A stretch of DNA of 64,000 nucleotides from an uncultured PS1 clade bacterium (GTDB lineage: Bacteria; Pseudomonadota; Alphaproteobacteria; MED-G09): NCBI GenBank assembly GCA_902626605.1, contig CACOFZ010000003.1, positions 1 to 64,000 on the forward strand. The letters are read 5' to 3'. Below are positions 43,290 through 52,245 of the stretch, one piece after another. The notes under the pieces are model-generated. The model made no database searches. It was not told the DNA's origin and saw only the letters and a list, made by a program, of their open reading frames with translations. Within the stretch, counting starts at the first letter, position 1. Each line of letters begins with the position of its first letter. The translations under genes and the position numbers were made by a program.

Positions 43290-44516
43290 CTAGGCCTCAA
43301 TAAAAGGATCTAAGACATTTGGGACTTGAATATTTTCAGGCAAATTATCTCTTCCAATCCAATCATCTATTACTTGATGATAATAATAAATTCTTCTTTC
43401 CTGATAATTTAGCGGCATAGACTCAAAAACTCCTGAGTCATGAGATCTTTGCATTGGTTCTAAATTTTGAAAATCTTCATCCATTATAGCATCAAAAGAG
43501 ACCTCTTGTTCATTCCAGTAATCAGGTTTTTCATCACCCGACCACTTTGGCGCAAGTTGTGTCCATTCAAATTCTGTTTCTTTTAGACCTTTTGGCCAAA
43601 ATAAAATTGCAGGGTATCCAGAGGTATCTGTAGGGGTAATAAAATTTGGAAACATACCATAGGCAACATTTGTTTGAGCATGTATTTTATCACATGTTTC
43701 TATATAAGGAACATAATCAGCTTCTTCTGCTCCAAGAAAACCTCCATCCAAATTCATTTTTTTAGGAGTAACCATTCTTGAATGACCATTTTTTAATAAG
43801 CCAGCTGCCATGGCATTACCATCAAGCAAAATATTCACAGTATCTTTATGAATAGTAGGAGCATGATAAACCTCCATAAAAGCATCAAGGCAAGTTTTCC
43901 AATTAGCTTTAACAGTAACAGTTTTTTTATAAACTGTTATTAATTCTGAACTATTAAAACATTCTAACTCTTGAGCAACAGGGTTTAAAAAATCAATCAA
44001 ACTACCAGGATCGGTTTTGGATAAAGAAACATAAACCCATCCATCCCAGGAATCACAATAAACTTTTTTTAATTTCTTACATGAAATATCAAAGTCTTTA
44101 AAATCTCTCATATCAGGAACTTTTATTAAATCACCACTAAGGTCATATGCCCAGCTATGATATTGGCATCGAAGCAATTTTGTGCTTCCTTTCTTTTCTC
44201 TTACAACAGGTGCACCTCTATGCATACAAGTGTTATAAAATGCCTTAATTGAATTATCTTTTTGTCTTACGACCAAAATATCTCTACCAAGCTTATCCCA
44301 AATCTTGTAATCACCAGGATTTGGGATTTCATCCTCTCTAAAAACCATAAGCCATGATTTAAAAAATATTTTTTCCATTTCTAAATCAAATAAATTTTGA
44401 TCAGTGTATCGCTTACCTGGTATTTCGGGTAATTTTGGAAAATCTTTTGGTGGAGAATTTCTTGTTCTCTCGTATTCCATCTGATTTTTTATTTCTCGTA
44501 TTTTTTTAGCATCCAT
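43290..44516 (-). CDS. Rieske ring-hydroxylating oxygenase, alpha subunit
   Basis: A 408-aa oxygenase alpha subunit. Rieske ligands are C97, H99, C117 and H120 (CMHRG and CQYHSW). The iron-site His pair is in FMEVYHAPTIH. GGGAG sits 8 bases before the ATG. Only moderately similar to the Rieske protein at 38721-40139, so they probably have different substrates. No reductase or beta subunit nearby. Confidence 0.9.
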   Translation of the reverse strand: MDAKKIREIKNQMEYERTRNSPPKDFPKLPEIPGKRYTDQNLFDLEMEKIFFKSWLMVFREDEIPNPGDYKIWDKLGRDILVVRQKDNSIKAFYNTCMHRGAPVVREKKGSTKLLRCQYHSWAYDLSGDLIKVPDMRDFKDFDISCKKLKKVYCDSWDGWVYVSLSKTDPGSLIDFLNPVAQELECFNSSELITVYKKTVTVKANWKTCLDAFMEVYHAPTIHKDTVNILLDGNAMAAGLLKNGHSRMVTPKKMNLDGGFLGAEEADYVPYIETCDKIHAQTNVAYGMFPNFITPTDTSGYPAILFWPKGLKETEFEWTQLAPKWSGDEKPDYWNEQEVSFDAIMDEDFQNLEPMQRSHDSGVFESMPLNYQERRIYYYHQVIDDWIGRDNLPENIQVPNVLDPFIEA

Positions 44517-44586
44517 TAAAAAACTCCCGATAACAAATTACTACAAATTAAGTTTTATACAAGATTATTACTAAAGAGAGGAAATA

Positions 44587-46053
44587 TCATGTTCCACAAA
44601 ATGTTTTGTAGGGTTTGTCAGTAATAGGTGCTGGCAAAGTATATTCTTTGCTATTGGAGATTTCATCGAAAGGACTTGTTACATAACTTAAAAGATTATG
44701 AAATGGTTTGTAATTATCATTTGATACTGCCTCGTCAAGAGCATGTTCAACAAGATGATTTCTTGGAATATAAAGTGGATTTATTTTCTTCATCTTTATG
44801 CATAATGATTTATCAAACTTCCCTTCTTTTTCTATTCTATTTTTCCAATTATTAATCCACTCATTAATTTTTTTAGAATTATCAAATAAATTTATCAATA
44901 AATATTCTTTTCCAATAATAAAGTCGGCTAAATATCTAAAAACAAGAGTGAAATCAGCTTTTTCATTTTTCATAATATCTAAAAGATTATTTATTAAATC
45001 TAAATCACCATCTTTAATATTTATAATACCTATCTTTTCAGACATTACTTTTAACCAAGCTTTCTCGTACTTATTCTGTATTAAAGAAATTTTTTGGGTT
45101 AAAATTTCAATTGCATTTTGTTCATTTTTATCAATTAACGGAATAAGCGTTTCAGCAAATCTTGCTAAATTCCATGATAAAATTAAGGGCTGATTTGAAT
45201 AAGCATATCTTCCTTGAGTATCTATGGAGCTAAAAAATGTATTTGGGTTATATCTATCCATAAAAGCACATGGTCCATAATCAATAGTTTCTCCTGAGAT
45301 TGTCATATTATCGGTATTCATTACTCCATGAATAAATCCAATACCCATCCATTTTGAAATTAAGTTAATCTGAGAATCACAAACAGATTCAAAAAATTCA
45401 ATATATTTTTCTTTTTTTGGAAGAAGACTCTTATAGTGACGATTAATTGAGTAATCTGAAAGAGCTTTAATTTTTTCTATATCCCCTGTGGTACTAGCAT
45501 ACTGAAATGTTCCTACTCTTATATGACTTAAGGCTACCCTTGTTAATATTCCTCCAGGCAGAACTCTCTCTCGATAAACATCATCACCTGAAGAAACAGC
45601 AGCCAAAGCTCTAGTAGTGGGTATGTTTAAAGAATGCATTGCTTCACTTACAAGATACTCTCTTAAAACAGGACCAAGCGCTGATTTTCCATCACCTCCT
45701 CGTGAAAATATTGTTCGTCCTGAACCCTTAAGCTGAATATCCCTACGAATATTATCTTTATCAACTACCTCACCAAGTAAAATAGCCCTACCATCACCAA
45801 GTAGCGGAGAAAAACCTCCAAACTGATGCCCTGAGTATACCTGTGATAACGATTGAGATCCTTTTGGAGCCTCATTTCCTGAAAAAATTAATAATCCACT
45901 ATCTGATTTAAGTTTTTCCCACTCAGGACCCAACTTCTTTGCAAGAGAGTCATTAAATTTTATAAGTTTTGGTGAGGTTGATTTATCTGCTTTGGTAAAT
46001 TCATAAAAATCTTTTAATTCTTTTGCAAAACTATTATCAAAATTTAATTCCAA
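44587..46053 (-). CDS. selO: SelO/YdiU protein adenylyltransferase
   Basis: A 488-aa pseudokinase-fold enzyme which in E. coli and human transfers AMP to proteins, linked to redox response. GDGRAILLGEV, IQLKGSGRTIFSRGGDGKSALGP and REYLVSEAMHSLNIPTTRALAAV are the diagnostic core, with GVMNTDNMTISGETIDYGP and the metal site. The protein ends YKTFCGT, so there is no selenocysteine motif. The start is a TTG at 46053 with GGTTG upstream. Confidence 0.95.
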   Translation of the reverse strand: MELNFDNSFAKELKDFYEFTKADKSTSPKLIKFNDSLAKKLGPEWEKLKSDSGLLIFSGNEAPKGSQSLSQVYSGHQFGGFSPLLGDGRAILLGEVVDKDNIRRDIQLKGSGRTIFSRGGDGKSALGPVLREYLVSEAMHSLNIPTTRALAAVSSGDDVYRERVLPGGILTRVALSHIRVGTFQYASTTGDIEKIKALSDYSINRHYKSLLPKKEKYIEFFESVCDSQINLISKWMGIGFIHGVMNTDNMTISGETIDYGPCAFMDRYNPNTFFSSIDTQGRYAYSNQPLILSWNLARFAETLIPLIDKNEQNAIEILTQKISLIQNKYEKAWLKVMSEKIGIINIKDGDLDLINNLLDIMKNEKADFTLVFRYLADFIIGKEYLLINLFDNSKKINEWINNWKNRIEKEGKFDKSLCIKMKKINPLYIPRNHLVEHALDEAVSNDNYKPFHNLLSYVTSPFDEISNSKEYTLPAPITDKPYKTFCGT

Positions 46054-46068
46054 ATTATCAACCTTTAA

Positions 46069-46845
46069 TTATTTAAATTCAGATAAACGTTCATTCGTAT
46101 CTTTTATATCTGGATACTCTTTTTCTAGCTCAGCTTTTAAAGCATCATCCATTCCAAGTCCATCTTGTGATAAGTTATACAAGTCTTTAAAAGCTTTTAT
46201 AGATTCCTGCGAATTAGATGAAATTTTTGAAGATATCTTTTCAACAAGACTATCTAAATCATCTTTACTTTCTTCAGCTCTATTTGCTAAACCAATTTTT
46301 ACAGCCTCAACTCCTGAAATTATACGAGCAGAATAAGATATTTCTTTTGCTAATCGTACTCCAACAGCTTGCGATAAGGTTTGTGACATGCCCCAAGTAG
46401 GCCTTAATCCAAATTTAGCATGAGTATCACCAAATTTTGTATCAATTGTTGTAAAGATAAAATCACAATGAAGAGCCATTTCTAATGCCCCTGTAAAACA
46501 AGCACCATGGACTTTTGCAATAACAGGGCATCTACTTTTTCTTATAGTATTCCAAGTAAGCTCGGCTGGCTTATCGAAAACATCACCTATTTTTCCGGCT
46601 TTAGGATCTATTCCTTGCAATACTTTTAAATCAACCCCAGCTGAAAAGGCCCGTCCAGCTCCCTCAATAACAATTACAGAGATATTTTTATCGTTTTCAG
46701 TTTCTTTTATTAAGTTTCTAATCCCATCTAACATTTCAGGTCTTAAAGCATTCAATGCATCAGGTCTATTAAGAGTAATTGTAAGTATTTGTTCGTTTAT
46801 ATTTGTAAGCAAGTAATCTGTTTGGCTTAAGTATTTATTACTCAT
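46069..46845 (-). CDS. Crotonase-family enoyl-CoA hydratase/isomerase-like protein
   Basis: A 258-aa crotonase. ITLNRPDALNAL, the oxyanion sites in AFSAGVDLKVL and HGACFTGALEMALHCD, and FGLRPTWGMSQ are present. Aligned to rat hydratase, the first catalytic Glu is kept (GALEMAL), but the second is His (FGDTHAKFG). Hydration is therefore doubtful and isomerisation or another crotonase reaction is possible. GGAAT precedes the ATG. Ten bases from the GNAT gene. Confidence 0.87.
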   Translation of the reverse strand: MSNKYLSQTDYLLTNINEQILTITLNRPDALNALRPEMLDGIRNLIKETENDKNISVIVIEGAGRAFSAGVDLKVLQGIDPKAGKIGDVFDKPAELTWNTIRKSRCPVIAKVHGACFTGALEMALHCDFIFTTIDTKFGDTHAKFGLRPTWGMSQTLSQAVGVRLAKEISYSARIISGVEAVKIGLANRAEESKDDLDSLVEKISSKISSNSQESIKAFKDLYNLSQDGLGMDDALKAELEKEYPDIKDTNERLSEFK

Positions 46846-46855
46846 AGTAATTCCT

Positions 46856-47443
46856 TCAATTTATTTTCTGCCTAAGCATTGGAAACGCAGGAGGAGAATC
46901 ATTAATTTGTATCTTACCCATGCACTCAAAACCATGACGCTCATAAAGGTACATATTTCTCTCGCATGATGCCTCTAAATAAGCTTTTTCATTTCTTTCA
47001 TCAATCATTTTTAAAGCTTCTTTTAAAATAAATGATCCAATACCGGACCCCTGTTTGGATGGATCCACAGCTATAAAAGCTAAATACCATGCATCTTTTG
47101 GATGATATTCAGAAAACTCCTCAAAAAATTGTAGGGCATCCTCCAATCTGCTCTCTGGGATAAATTCAAATGTTGAATGTAAGGCTGATTCGTCAAATTC
47201 AAATCCAGGCGGATGCCATAATGAAGTACCATGAAAATTTTCTTCTGAAAATACAATGTTATTCTTAAAAGACTCCTTTGAAAACTCTTCCATCCAAATA
47301 TCAAAGCTTTTTAAAAAAGAGTCTGCTGATGGAAAAACCCATCTTAATAAATCATCATTAGAAAATCCAAGCTTCAGAACACTTTTAACCTTTTCTTTAT
47401 CAATCTCATTTGCTCTAATTATTTTTGGTAAGATATTATTCAT
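46856..47443 (-). CDS. GNAT-family N-acetyltransferase
   Basis: A 195-aa acyltransferase. The acetyl-CoA-binding motif lies in LAFIAVDPSKQGSGIGSFIL (about 125-145), followed by AYLEASCERNMYLYERHGF, typical of GNAT proteins. It modifies an amine substrate that cannot be identified here. The ATG at 47443 shares bases with the stop of the upstream membrane-protein gene (TGATG); a GTG three bases earlier is possible. Confidence 0.87.
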   Translation of the reverse strand: MNNILPKIIRANEIDKEKVKSVLKLGFSNDDLLRWVFPSADSFLKSFDIWMEEFSKESFKNNIVFSEENFHGTSLWHPPGFEFDESALHSTFEFIPESRLEDALQFFEEFSEYHPKDAWYLAFIAVDPSKQGSGIGSFILKEALKMIDERNEKAYLEASCERNMYLYERHGFECMGKIQINDSPPAFPMLRQKIN

Positions 47444-47940
47444 CACTGGGCTCTATAGAATATTGTTCTAACAAAAGCTATAGAACCTTGCACCAAAAAT
47501 AAAATTAAACAAAAAACATAAAAATTTTCTTTAGCATCTAAAAGATCAAGTATCATTAGGCCAGAAATTAAAAAATTTACAGCTAACATACCCATTTGAA
47601 TTATAAATAAAGGTAATGGAAATAAATCTGAATATCCTTGTATCCTCAAATTTATAACCCTTTTGGGAAAGACAAAAAGTCCCAAAATAGAATATAAACA
47701 TAATATCCAATTAATAATTAACCATGATGTTTCATTATTATTATTACTAAAAACAGCAAATGGTATTAAAGCACAGAACATAGCGCCAATTGAAGAATAT
47801 GATAATAATTGAATACGGAAATTGTCTGGTGCGCTGAATCCATCGCTTTTTTTACTTAAACCAATTAAAATTGCAGAAAAACCAAGAATACCAAGGGCAA
47901 TTTCAGCGATCAGTTGTAAAGCATGAAAATTAGGTTCCAT
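47443..47940 (-). CDS. Unrecognised four-span membrane protein
   Basis: A 165-aa protein with four hydrophobic segments (about 10-26, 47-66, 74-91 and 111-158 as two close spans). SYSSIGAMFCALIPFAVF is in the second. No family recognised and no catalytic motif seen. Coupled to the GNAT gene by stop-start overlap, and 7 bases after the NmrA gene. Confidence 0.7.
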   Translation of the reverse strand: MEPNFHALQLIAEIALGILGFSAILIGLSKKSDGFSAPDNFRIQLLSYSSIGAMFCALIPFAVFSNNNNETSWLIINWILCLYSILGLFVFPKRVINLRIQGYSDLFPLPLFIIQMGMLAVNFLISGLMILDLLDAKENFYVFCLILFLVQGSIAFVRTIFYRAQ

Positions 47941-47947
47941 TATTATA

Positions 47948-48901
47948 CTAACCTGCGGTTGTATCTATTTCTTCATCCCAATTTTGTTGACTTATCCATT
48001 CACTAAAAGGAGTTAATTTAATCGGTATTTCTTTTAAGACTGGTTCCATATCTACTTTAAAAGGCTTGTGCTCTGAAACATTATTAAAACGATAAAAATC
48101 ACTCATACTATCAATAAAAGCATCTCTATCTGAAGAACGTCCGCCACGATCTTCTTCAGAAGTTTCTTTATAAAAAATATCATAAAGACGATTAGAAAAA
48201 TCCTCCAATCCAAGCTCTTCGTATCTAATAGGCCTTCCAAAATGTCCTGATAATAAGTCAGCAACCCTAGGAGGTACAAAAACCTCAGGACCACCAATAT
48301 TAATACACCTTCCGACAAGATCATCTCTATCAATTGCTGCAATCATAAATTTTGCAACATCATCAAGACAAATCCAACTTGCTTCTAGATTAGGATTATG
48401 TGGATATGTATATAAGTCTTTTTCTAAAATATCTTTTCTAGCCCAATCAGTAAGAAGGTTATCCATAAATAAAACAGGTTGAAAAGTTGTAGTTTGAACA
48501 CCGCCCTGCATCAACATATTAATCATTAATCTGACACTATCATATCCAGCCTGACCCACTTCACCAAGCTCCTCAGGTGGTCCCCAACAACATGTATTAT
48601 AAATAATACGCCTGACATTTGCCTTTTTAGCCGCACTTCCGACAGTAGCAGCAAAATCTAATGCCTTATGAGATTCCTCAAATGACGGACGAGTATAAAA
48701 TACTGTATCAGCACCAAGGCATGCTTCATAAATTGAGTCTGGATCATTATAGTCAGCACTTACAACTTCAACTCCATCAAATTTTGACATCCTTTCTGGA
48801 TTTCTTGTTGTAGCTCTGACGCTATAACCAGCTTTTAGTAATTGCCTTACTTGAGCTAAACCTGGTCTTCCACTTGCACTTAATACTGTTACTAAAGTCA
48901 T
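47948..48901 (-). CDS. NmrA-like NAD(P)-binding protein
   Basis: A 317-aa atypical SDR: VTVLSASGRPGLAQVRQLL, TRNPERM with the Arg used for NADP binding, then VSADYNDPDS and VRRIIYNTC. No YxxxK is evident, as in NmrA relatives which sense or use NADP. GGAG lies 8 bases before the ATG. It is the first gene of a run ending with the lysophospholipid acyltransferase. Confidence 0.87.
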   Translation of the reverse strand: MTLVTVLSASGRPGLAQVRQLLKAGYSVRATTRNPERMSKFDGVEVVSADYNDPDSIYEACLGADTVFYTRPSFEESHKALDFAATVGSAAKKANVRRIIYNTCCWGPPEELGEVGQAGYDSVRLMINMLMQGGVQTTTFQPVLFMDNLLTDWARKDILEKDLYTYPHNPNLEASWICLDDVAKFMIAAIDRDDLVGRCINIGGPEVFVPPRVADLLSGHFGRPIRYEELGLEDFSNRLYDIFYKETSEEDRGGRSSDRDAFIDSMSDFYRFNNVSEHKPFKVDMEPVLKEIPIKLTPFSEWISQQNWDEEIDTTAG

Positions 48902-49095
48902 TATTTTCTCCTACAGTTTTTATAAAACTTAAAATAAAAATCCCTATATTTTTATATTAAAACTATTAATAAAAAAAAGTAAACGATAGTCTAAATCTAT
49001 TTTTAAATATAAAAAATTTTTAATTAATAACTAAAATATTTTAAGTCTTCAAAGATTTATGTTTAAATGAAATATTATTTTAAAGGGGAATATTA

Positions 49096-49512
49096 ATGGG
49101 CAATGAAAATAATGTTTCAGATAGAATTGCTTTGCAAGATGTTATGCTTAAATACGCTGCGGGTGTCGATGAAAGAGACTTTGATCTATATGCCTCTTGC
49201 TTTATAGAAAATGTAGAAGTTCTTGATTTTGGAGAAGCTCCAATTAATGGAAGAGATGAATGGGTGAAATATGTAAAAAATGCTCTAGATAATTATGGAC
49301 CTACTCAACATATGCTTGGTCCTCAATTAGCCTCTATTAATGGAGATAATGCTCATTGCAGAACAGATGTTCAAGCGCTTCATTATCTCAAGCAGCCTGA
49401 AGGTGAAATACTGACACTTTGGGCAACATATGAAACAGATATGATACGAACTGATGATGGATGGAAAATTTCTAAGCACAGACTTGTATCAAGAGGTATT
49501 AAACAACAATAA
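49096..49512 (+). CDS. SnoaL-like (NTF2-fold) protein
   Basis: A 138-aa NTF2-like protein: RIALQDVMLKYAAGVDERDFDLYASCF, VKNALDNYGPTQHMLG and the final TDDGWKISKHRLVSRG. The His-Asp set of this group is compatible with isomerase or cyclase chemistry. GGGG precedes the ATG. It begins a three-gene plus-strand unit with a secreted unknown and an SRPBCC protein. Confidence 0.85.
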   Translation: MGNENNVSDRIALQDVMLKYAAGVDERDFDLYASCFIENVEVLDFGEAPINGRDEWVKYVKNALDNYGPTQHMLGPQLASINGDNAHCRTDVQALHYLKQPEGEILTLWATYETDMIRTDDGWKISKHRLVSRGIKQQ

Positions 49513-49525
49513 ATAAGGTTAAAAA

Positions 49526-50134
49526 ATGAAAATATTCTCAGTTATAACTTTTCTTTTAGTCAATTTCTTAATTACAGAATTTGTTTATGCTGAAAACTAT
49601 GACAATACATCCAAGGAATGGCAAATTAAAGCTTACTCCAGCGCTGCACCAGATTTTATAGGAAACTTTGCAACAATTATTGGTGCAGATGGAAAAATCT
49701 TGAGAGAGGGTTCAAATGGTTGGATATGTATGGCCGGTAATGGAAGACCTTACCCTAAAAAAGGTTGGAAAAATGCTCATGACGCTATGCCTACATGTAA
49801 TGATAAACAGGCAATGAAGTGGATGAGTGCCTTTATGAAGAATGAAGAACCACAACTTGATAAGGATGGTTGGATGTGGATGCTTCATGGAGATGTTGGT
49901 GAAGATAATATGGTTGCAGGTGTGTTAAATAAGGAGGACTCAACTCCAGGACAATGGATTGAGTCAGGTCCTCACCTAATGTTTATTCCAAAAGATGTAA
50001 AATCGCTTGATAATTGGAATACAGATTTTACAACTGGAGAACCTTATGTCATGTTTCCTGGGACTATGTATGCTCATGTAATGATACCCGTTGAAGGATA
50101 CTATCAGTACCAAAAAGAGTCAGAACCAAAGTAA
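49526..50134 (+). CDS. Secreted 202-aa protein of unknown function
   Basis: Signal peptide to about VYA (residue 22). The mature part contains GNFATIIGADGKILREGSNGW, CMAG, PTCND and KWMSAFM, with two Cys that could form a disulfide, many Trp and Met residues, and SGPHLMFIPKD near the end. I have a vague memory of similar hypothetical proteins in marine and soil proteobacteria but cannot name a family. It lies 13 bases after the SnoaL gene with GGTT before its ATG. Confidence 0.75.
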   Translation: MKIFSVITFLLVNFLITEFVYAENYDNTSKEWQIKAYSSAAPDFIGNFATIIGADGKILREGSNGWICMAGNGRPYPKKGWKNAHDAMPTCNDKQAMKWMSAFMKNEEPQLDKDGWMWMLHGDVGEDNMVAGVLNKEDSTPGQWIESGPHLMFIPKDVKSLDNWNTDFTTGEPYVMFPGTMYAHVMIPVEGYYQYQKESEPK

Positions 50135-50176
50135 ATTTCTAATTATTTTTTTTCTAAAAGAGGTAATTTATTAATA

Positions 50177-50668
50177 ATGAAAACCGTGGAAATTATTCGT
50201 ATTACAGATATTCCAGCAGAAGTTATTTGGGATGAAATGAAACATTTTGATCGTGTCCTTAGATGGGTACCAGGTGGAGATGAAAGTACAATTTCTGTGA
50301 AAGGTAAGGGTGTTGGTGCAATTAGAGATATTGAATTAATTACTCAAGGATATGTTCAACATAAGTTAATTGCTTACAGCGAGAGAGATTACTCCTTTTC
50401 TTATAAACTGACAGATGGTAAGCCGGTTGGTATGCAAGATTATACAGTTGTTGCTAAAATCACTCCAATAGATCAACAAAAATCCGAAATAAGATGGTCA
50501 GGTAAAGTTACATCAGATAAAAGACTTAATGAAAATGATGTAGCAGAAGCTTTAAGTACTGCTCTCAATAATATGATTACTGGTCTAATAGCCTTAATTA
50601 AAAAAGAGAAACCTGTTTTTGTTGATCAACCGCTTGAGAATTGGCAAAAAATAAATCCATTGGAATGA
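50177..50668 (+). CDS. SRPBCC-family (START-like) protein
   Basis: A 163-aa helix-grip protein: VEIIRITDIPAEVIWDEMKHFDRVLRWVPG is typical of polyketide-cyclase/Bet v 1-like SRPBCC proteins, with YSFSYKLTDGKPVGMQDYT in the middle. These bind hydrophobic ligands and some catalyse cyclisation or dehydration. GAGGT lies 12 bases upstream of the ATG. Last gene of the plus-strand unit, converging with the photolyase-like gene. Confidence 0.85.
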   Translation: MKTVEIIRITDIPAEVIWDEMKHFDRVLRWVPGGDESTISVKGKGVGAIRDIELITQGYVQHKLIAYSERDYSFSYKLTDGKPVGMQDYTVVAKITPIDQQKSEIRWSGKVTSDKRLNENDVAEALSTALNNMITGLIALIKKEKPVFVDQPLENWQKINPLE

Positions 50669-50720
50669 AGATACTTAAAATGAATTTTATCTTTTTAAAA
50701 AAATACCAATGATTTAAAAT

Positions 50721-52217
50721 TTAATTAGTATTTTTTTCAATAAAAATTTCCGCTTTTTCAAAAATCATTTTTTTTCTATCAACATTCATTCTTTGTAATG
50801 TTTTTTTCATAAATGATAGTCTCGGATTATTTTTTATTTTATCAAAATGTTTATCTACAAATCTCCAATAAAGGCCATCAACTATGTCACACCAATCACC
50901 TTTCTTATAATTACTCATCTTTAAAATATAATTTGAACCGCAAATATAGGGTTTTGTTGAAAAAATACCTCCATCCGCATAAGTACCCATACCATATACA
51001 TTTGGAACCATTACCCAATCAGATGAATCAACATACATCTCCATAAACCACTTATAGACTTCCTTTGGATTAATTTCAGAAAGAGTCATTATATTAGATA
51101 TAATCATTAATCTATTTATATGATGTGTATATCCAAATACGCTGGAAAATTTTATTGCATCGTCAAGGGGTGGGATACCTGTGGTTCCTGAATACCAGGA
51201 ATTATCTATTTTATTTGAGAAATTAAAAAAATTACTATTTTCCTGTTCGTCACTTTTGACATGATAAACACCTCTTATGAATTCTCGCCAACCAATAATC
51301 TGTCTTATAAATCCTTCAATAGAATTTAATGGAATTTCATTATCATCTATATATTTAAGAATTTTACTAATAATTTCCTCAGGTGTTATTAGTCCAAGAT
51401 TCAAAGATGGGCTTAAAGCGCTATGAAATAAAAAATTATCCTCAATTAAAATTGCATCCTCATAAGAACCAAAATTCTTAAATTTAAACTTTATAAAATT
51501 ATCTAAATTTTCGAGAGCCTCTTGCCTTGTTAAAGGCATCCATATTTCAATCATTTCACCAGGATGTTCAGAAAAATTATCGAAAATCAGGTCTTTAATT
51601 TGTTTAACATACTTAGATTTAGAGTTTTTAAATTTTTCAGGTAATTGCATATTTTTAGGTATTTTTTTTCTATTCTCTTCATCAAAAGACCATTTACCTC
51701 CAATAGGCATTTGATTTTTATCAATTAGAATATTTAATTTTTTTCTAATATTTTTATAAAAATTAGCATGGTTTAAAGAATTTTTTTTATTTGCATACTT
51801 TTTAAATTCCTCTCGCGACTCTAAAAACATTGGAGATTGATAAAAAGAAATCTTTATATTGTTTTCCTCAGAAAAAACTTTCATTCTTTTTTCAAAAAAT
51901 TTGTCTTCAATTTCGAAAAATTTAATATGATTAATTTTATTTTCAATTATGTATTTTTTTAGCTTCTCCTCATAAGGTATTAAAAAATCATCGCTGCCAA
52001 TCTCAGAGTAAAAAACACTAAAATTATTTTGAACTAACTCATCCCGTTTTTCTCTCATTGCACATAAAAACATTAAAATTTTTAACTTATGATGTTTTTC
52101 ATAAGTACATAAATTATGATCCTCAGCCATAAAAATGCAATCTGGATGTGTCTCCCTTATTTTGTCTATGGGAAATAATTGATTGCCTAATAATACTAAA
52201 AGGTCTTTTGATTCCAT
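50721..52217 (-). CDS. Cryptochrome/photolyase-related protein (PhrB-like) lacking the FeS cysteines
   Basis: A 498-aa FAD protein of the bacterial PhrB-like group: VLLGNQLFP at the start, FIRQIIGWREFIRGVY, GYTHHINRLMIISN, DWVMVPNVYGMGTYADGGIFSTKPYI and SNYILKMSNYKKGDW in order. Characterised PhrB proteins hold a [4Fe-4S] cluster by four Cys; here that region has only a Cys in YICGSN and one in DWCDIVDG, so the usual ligand set is not complete. It may repair (6-4) photoproducts or act as a photoreceptor. Confidence 0.88.
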   Translation of the reverse strand: MESKDLLVLLGNQLFPIDKIRETHPDCIFMAEDHNLCTYEKHHKLKILMFLCAMREKRDELVQNNFSVFYSEIGSDDFLIPYEEKLKKYIIENKINHIKFFEIEDKFFEKRMKVFSEENNIKISFYQSPMFLESREEFKKYANKKNSLNHANFYKNIRKKLNILIDKNQMPIGGKWSFDEENRKKIPKNMQLPEKFKNSKSKYVKQIKDLIFDNFSEHPGEMIEIWMPLTRQEALENLDNFIKFKFKNFGSYEDAILIEDNFLFHSALSPSLNLGLITPEEIISKILKYIDDNEIPLNSIEGFIRQIIGWREFIRGVYHVKSDEQENSNFFNFSNKIDNSWYSGTTGIPPLDDAIKFSSVFGYTHHINRLMIISNIMTLSEINPKEVYKWFMEMYVDSSDWVMVPNVYGMGTYADGGIFSTKPYICGSNYILKMSNYKKGDWCDIVDGLYWRFVDKHFDKIKNNPRLSFMKKTLQRMNVDRKKMIFEKAEIFIEKNTN

Positions 52218-52245
52218 AAATACTCTTTCTAACTAATTGCAAATC

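Noticed and set aside
48902-49095. 194-base divergent spacer between NmrA and SnoaL genes, checked for operators
   Set aside because: No inverted repeat longer than expected by chance; only generic AT-rich tracts.
50668-50696. Possible hairpin and T run after the SRPBCC gene
   Set aside because: The stem is 6 bases with one G-C pair and a 14-base loop; too weak to call a terminator.
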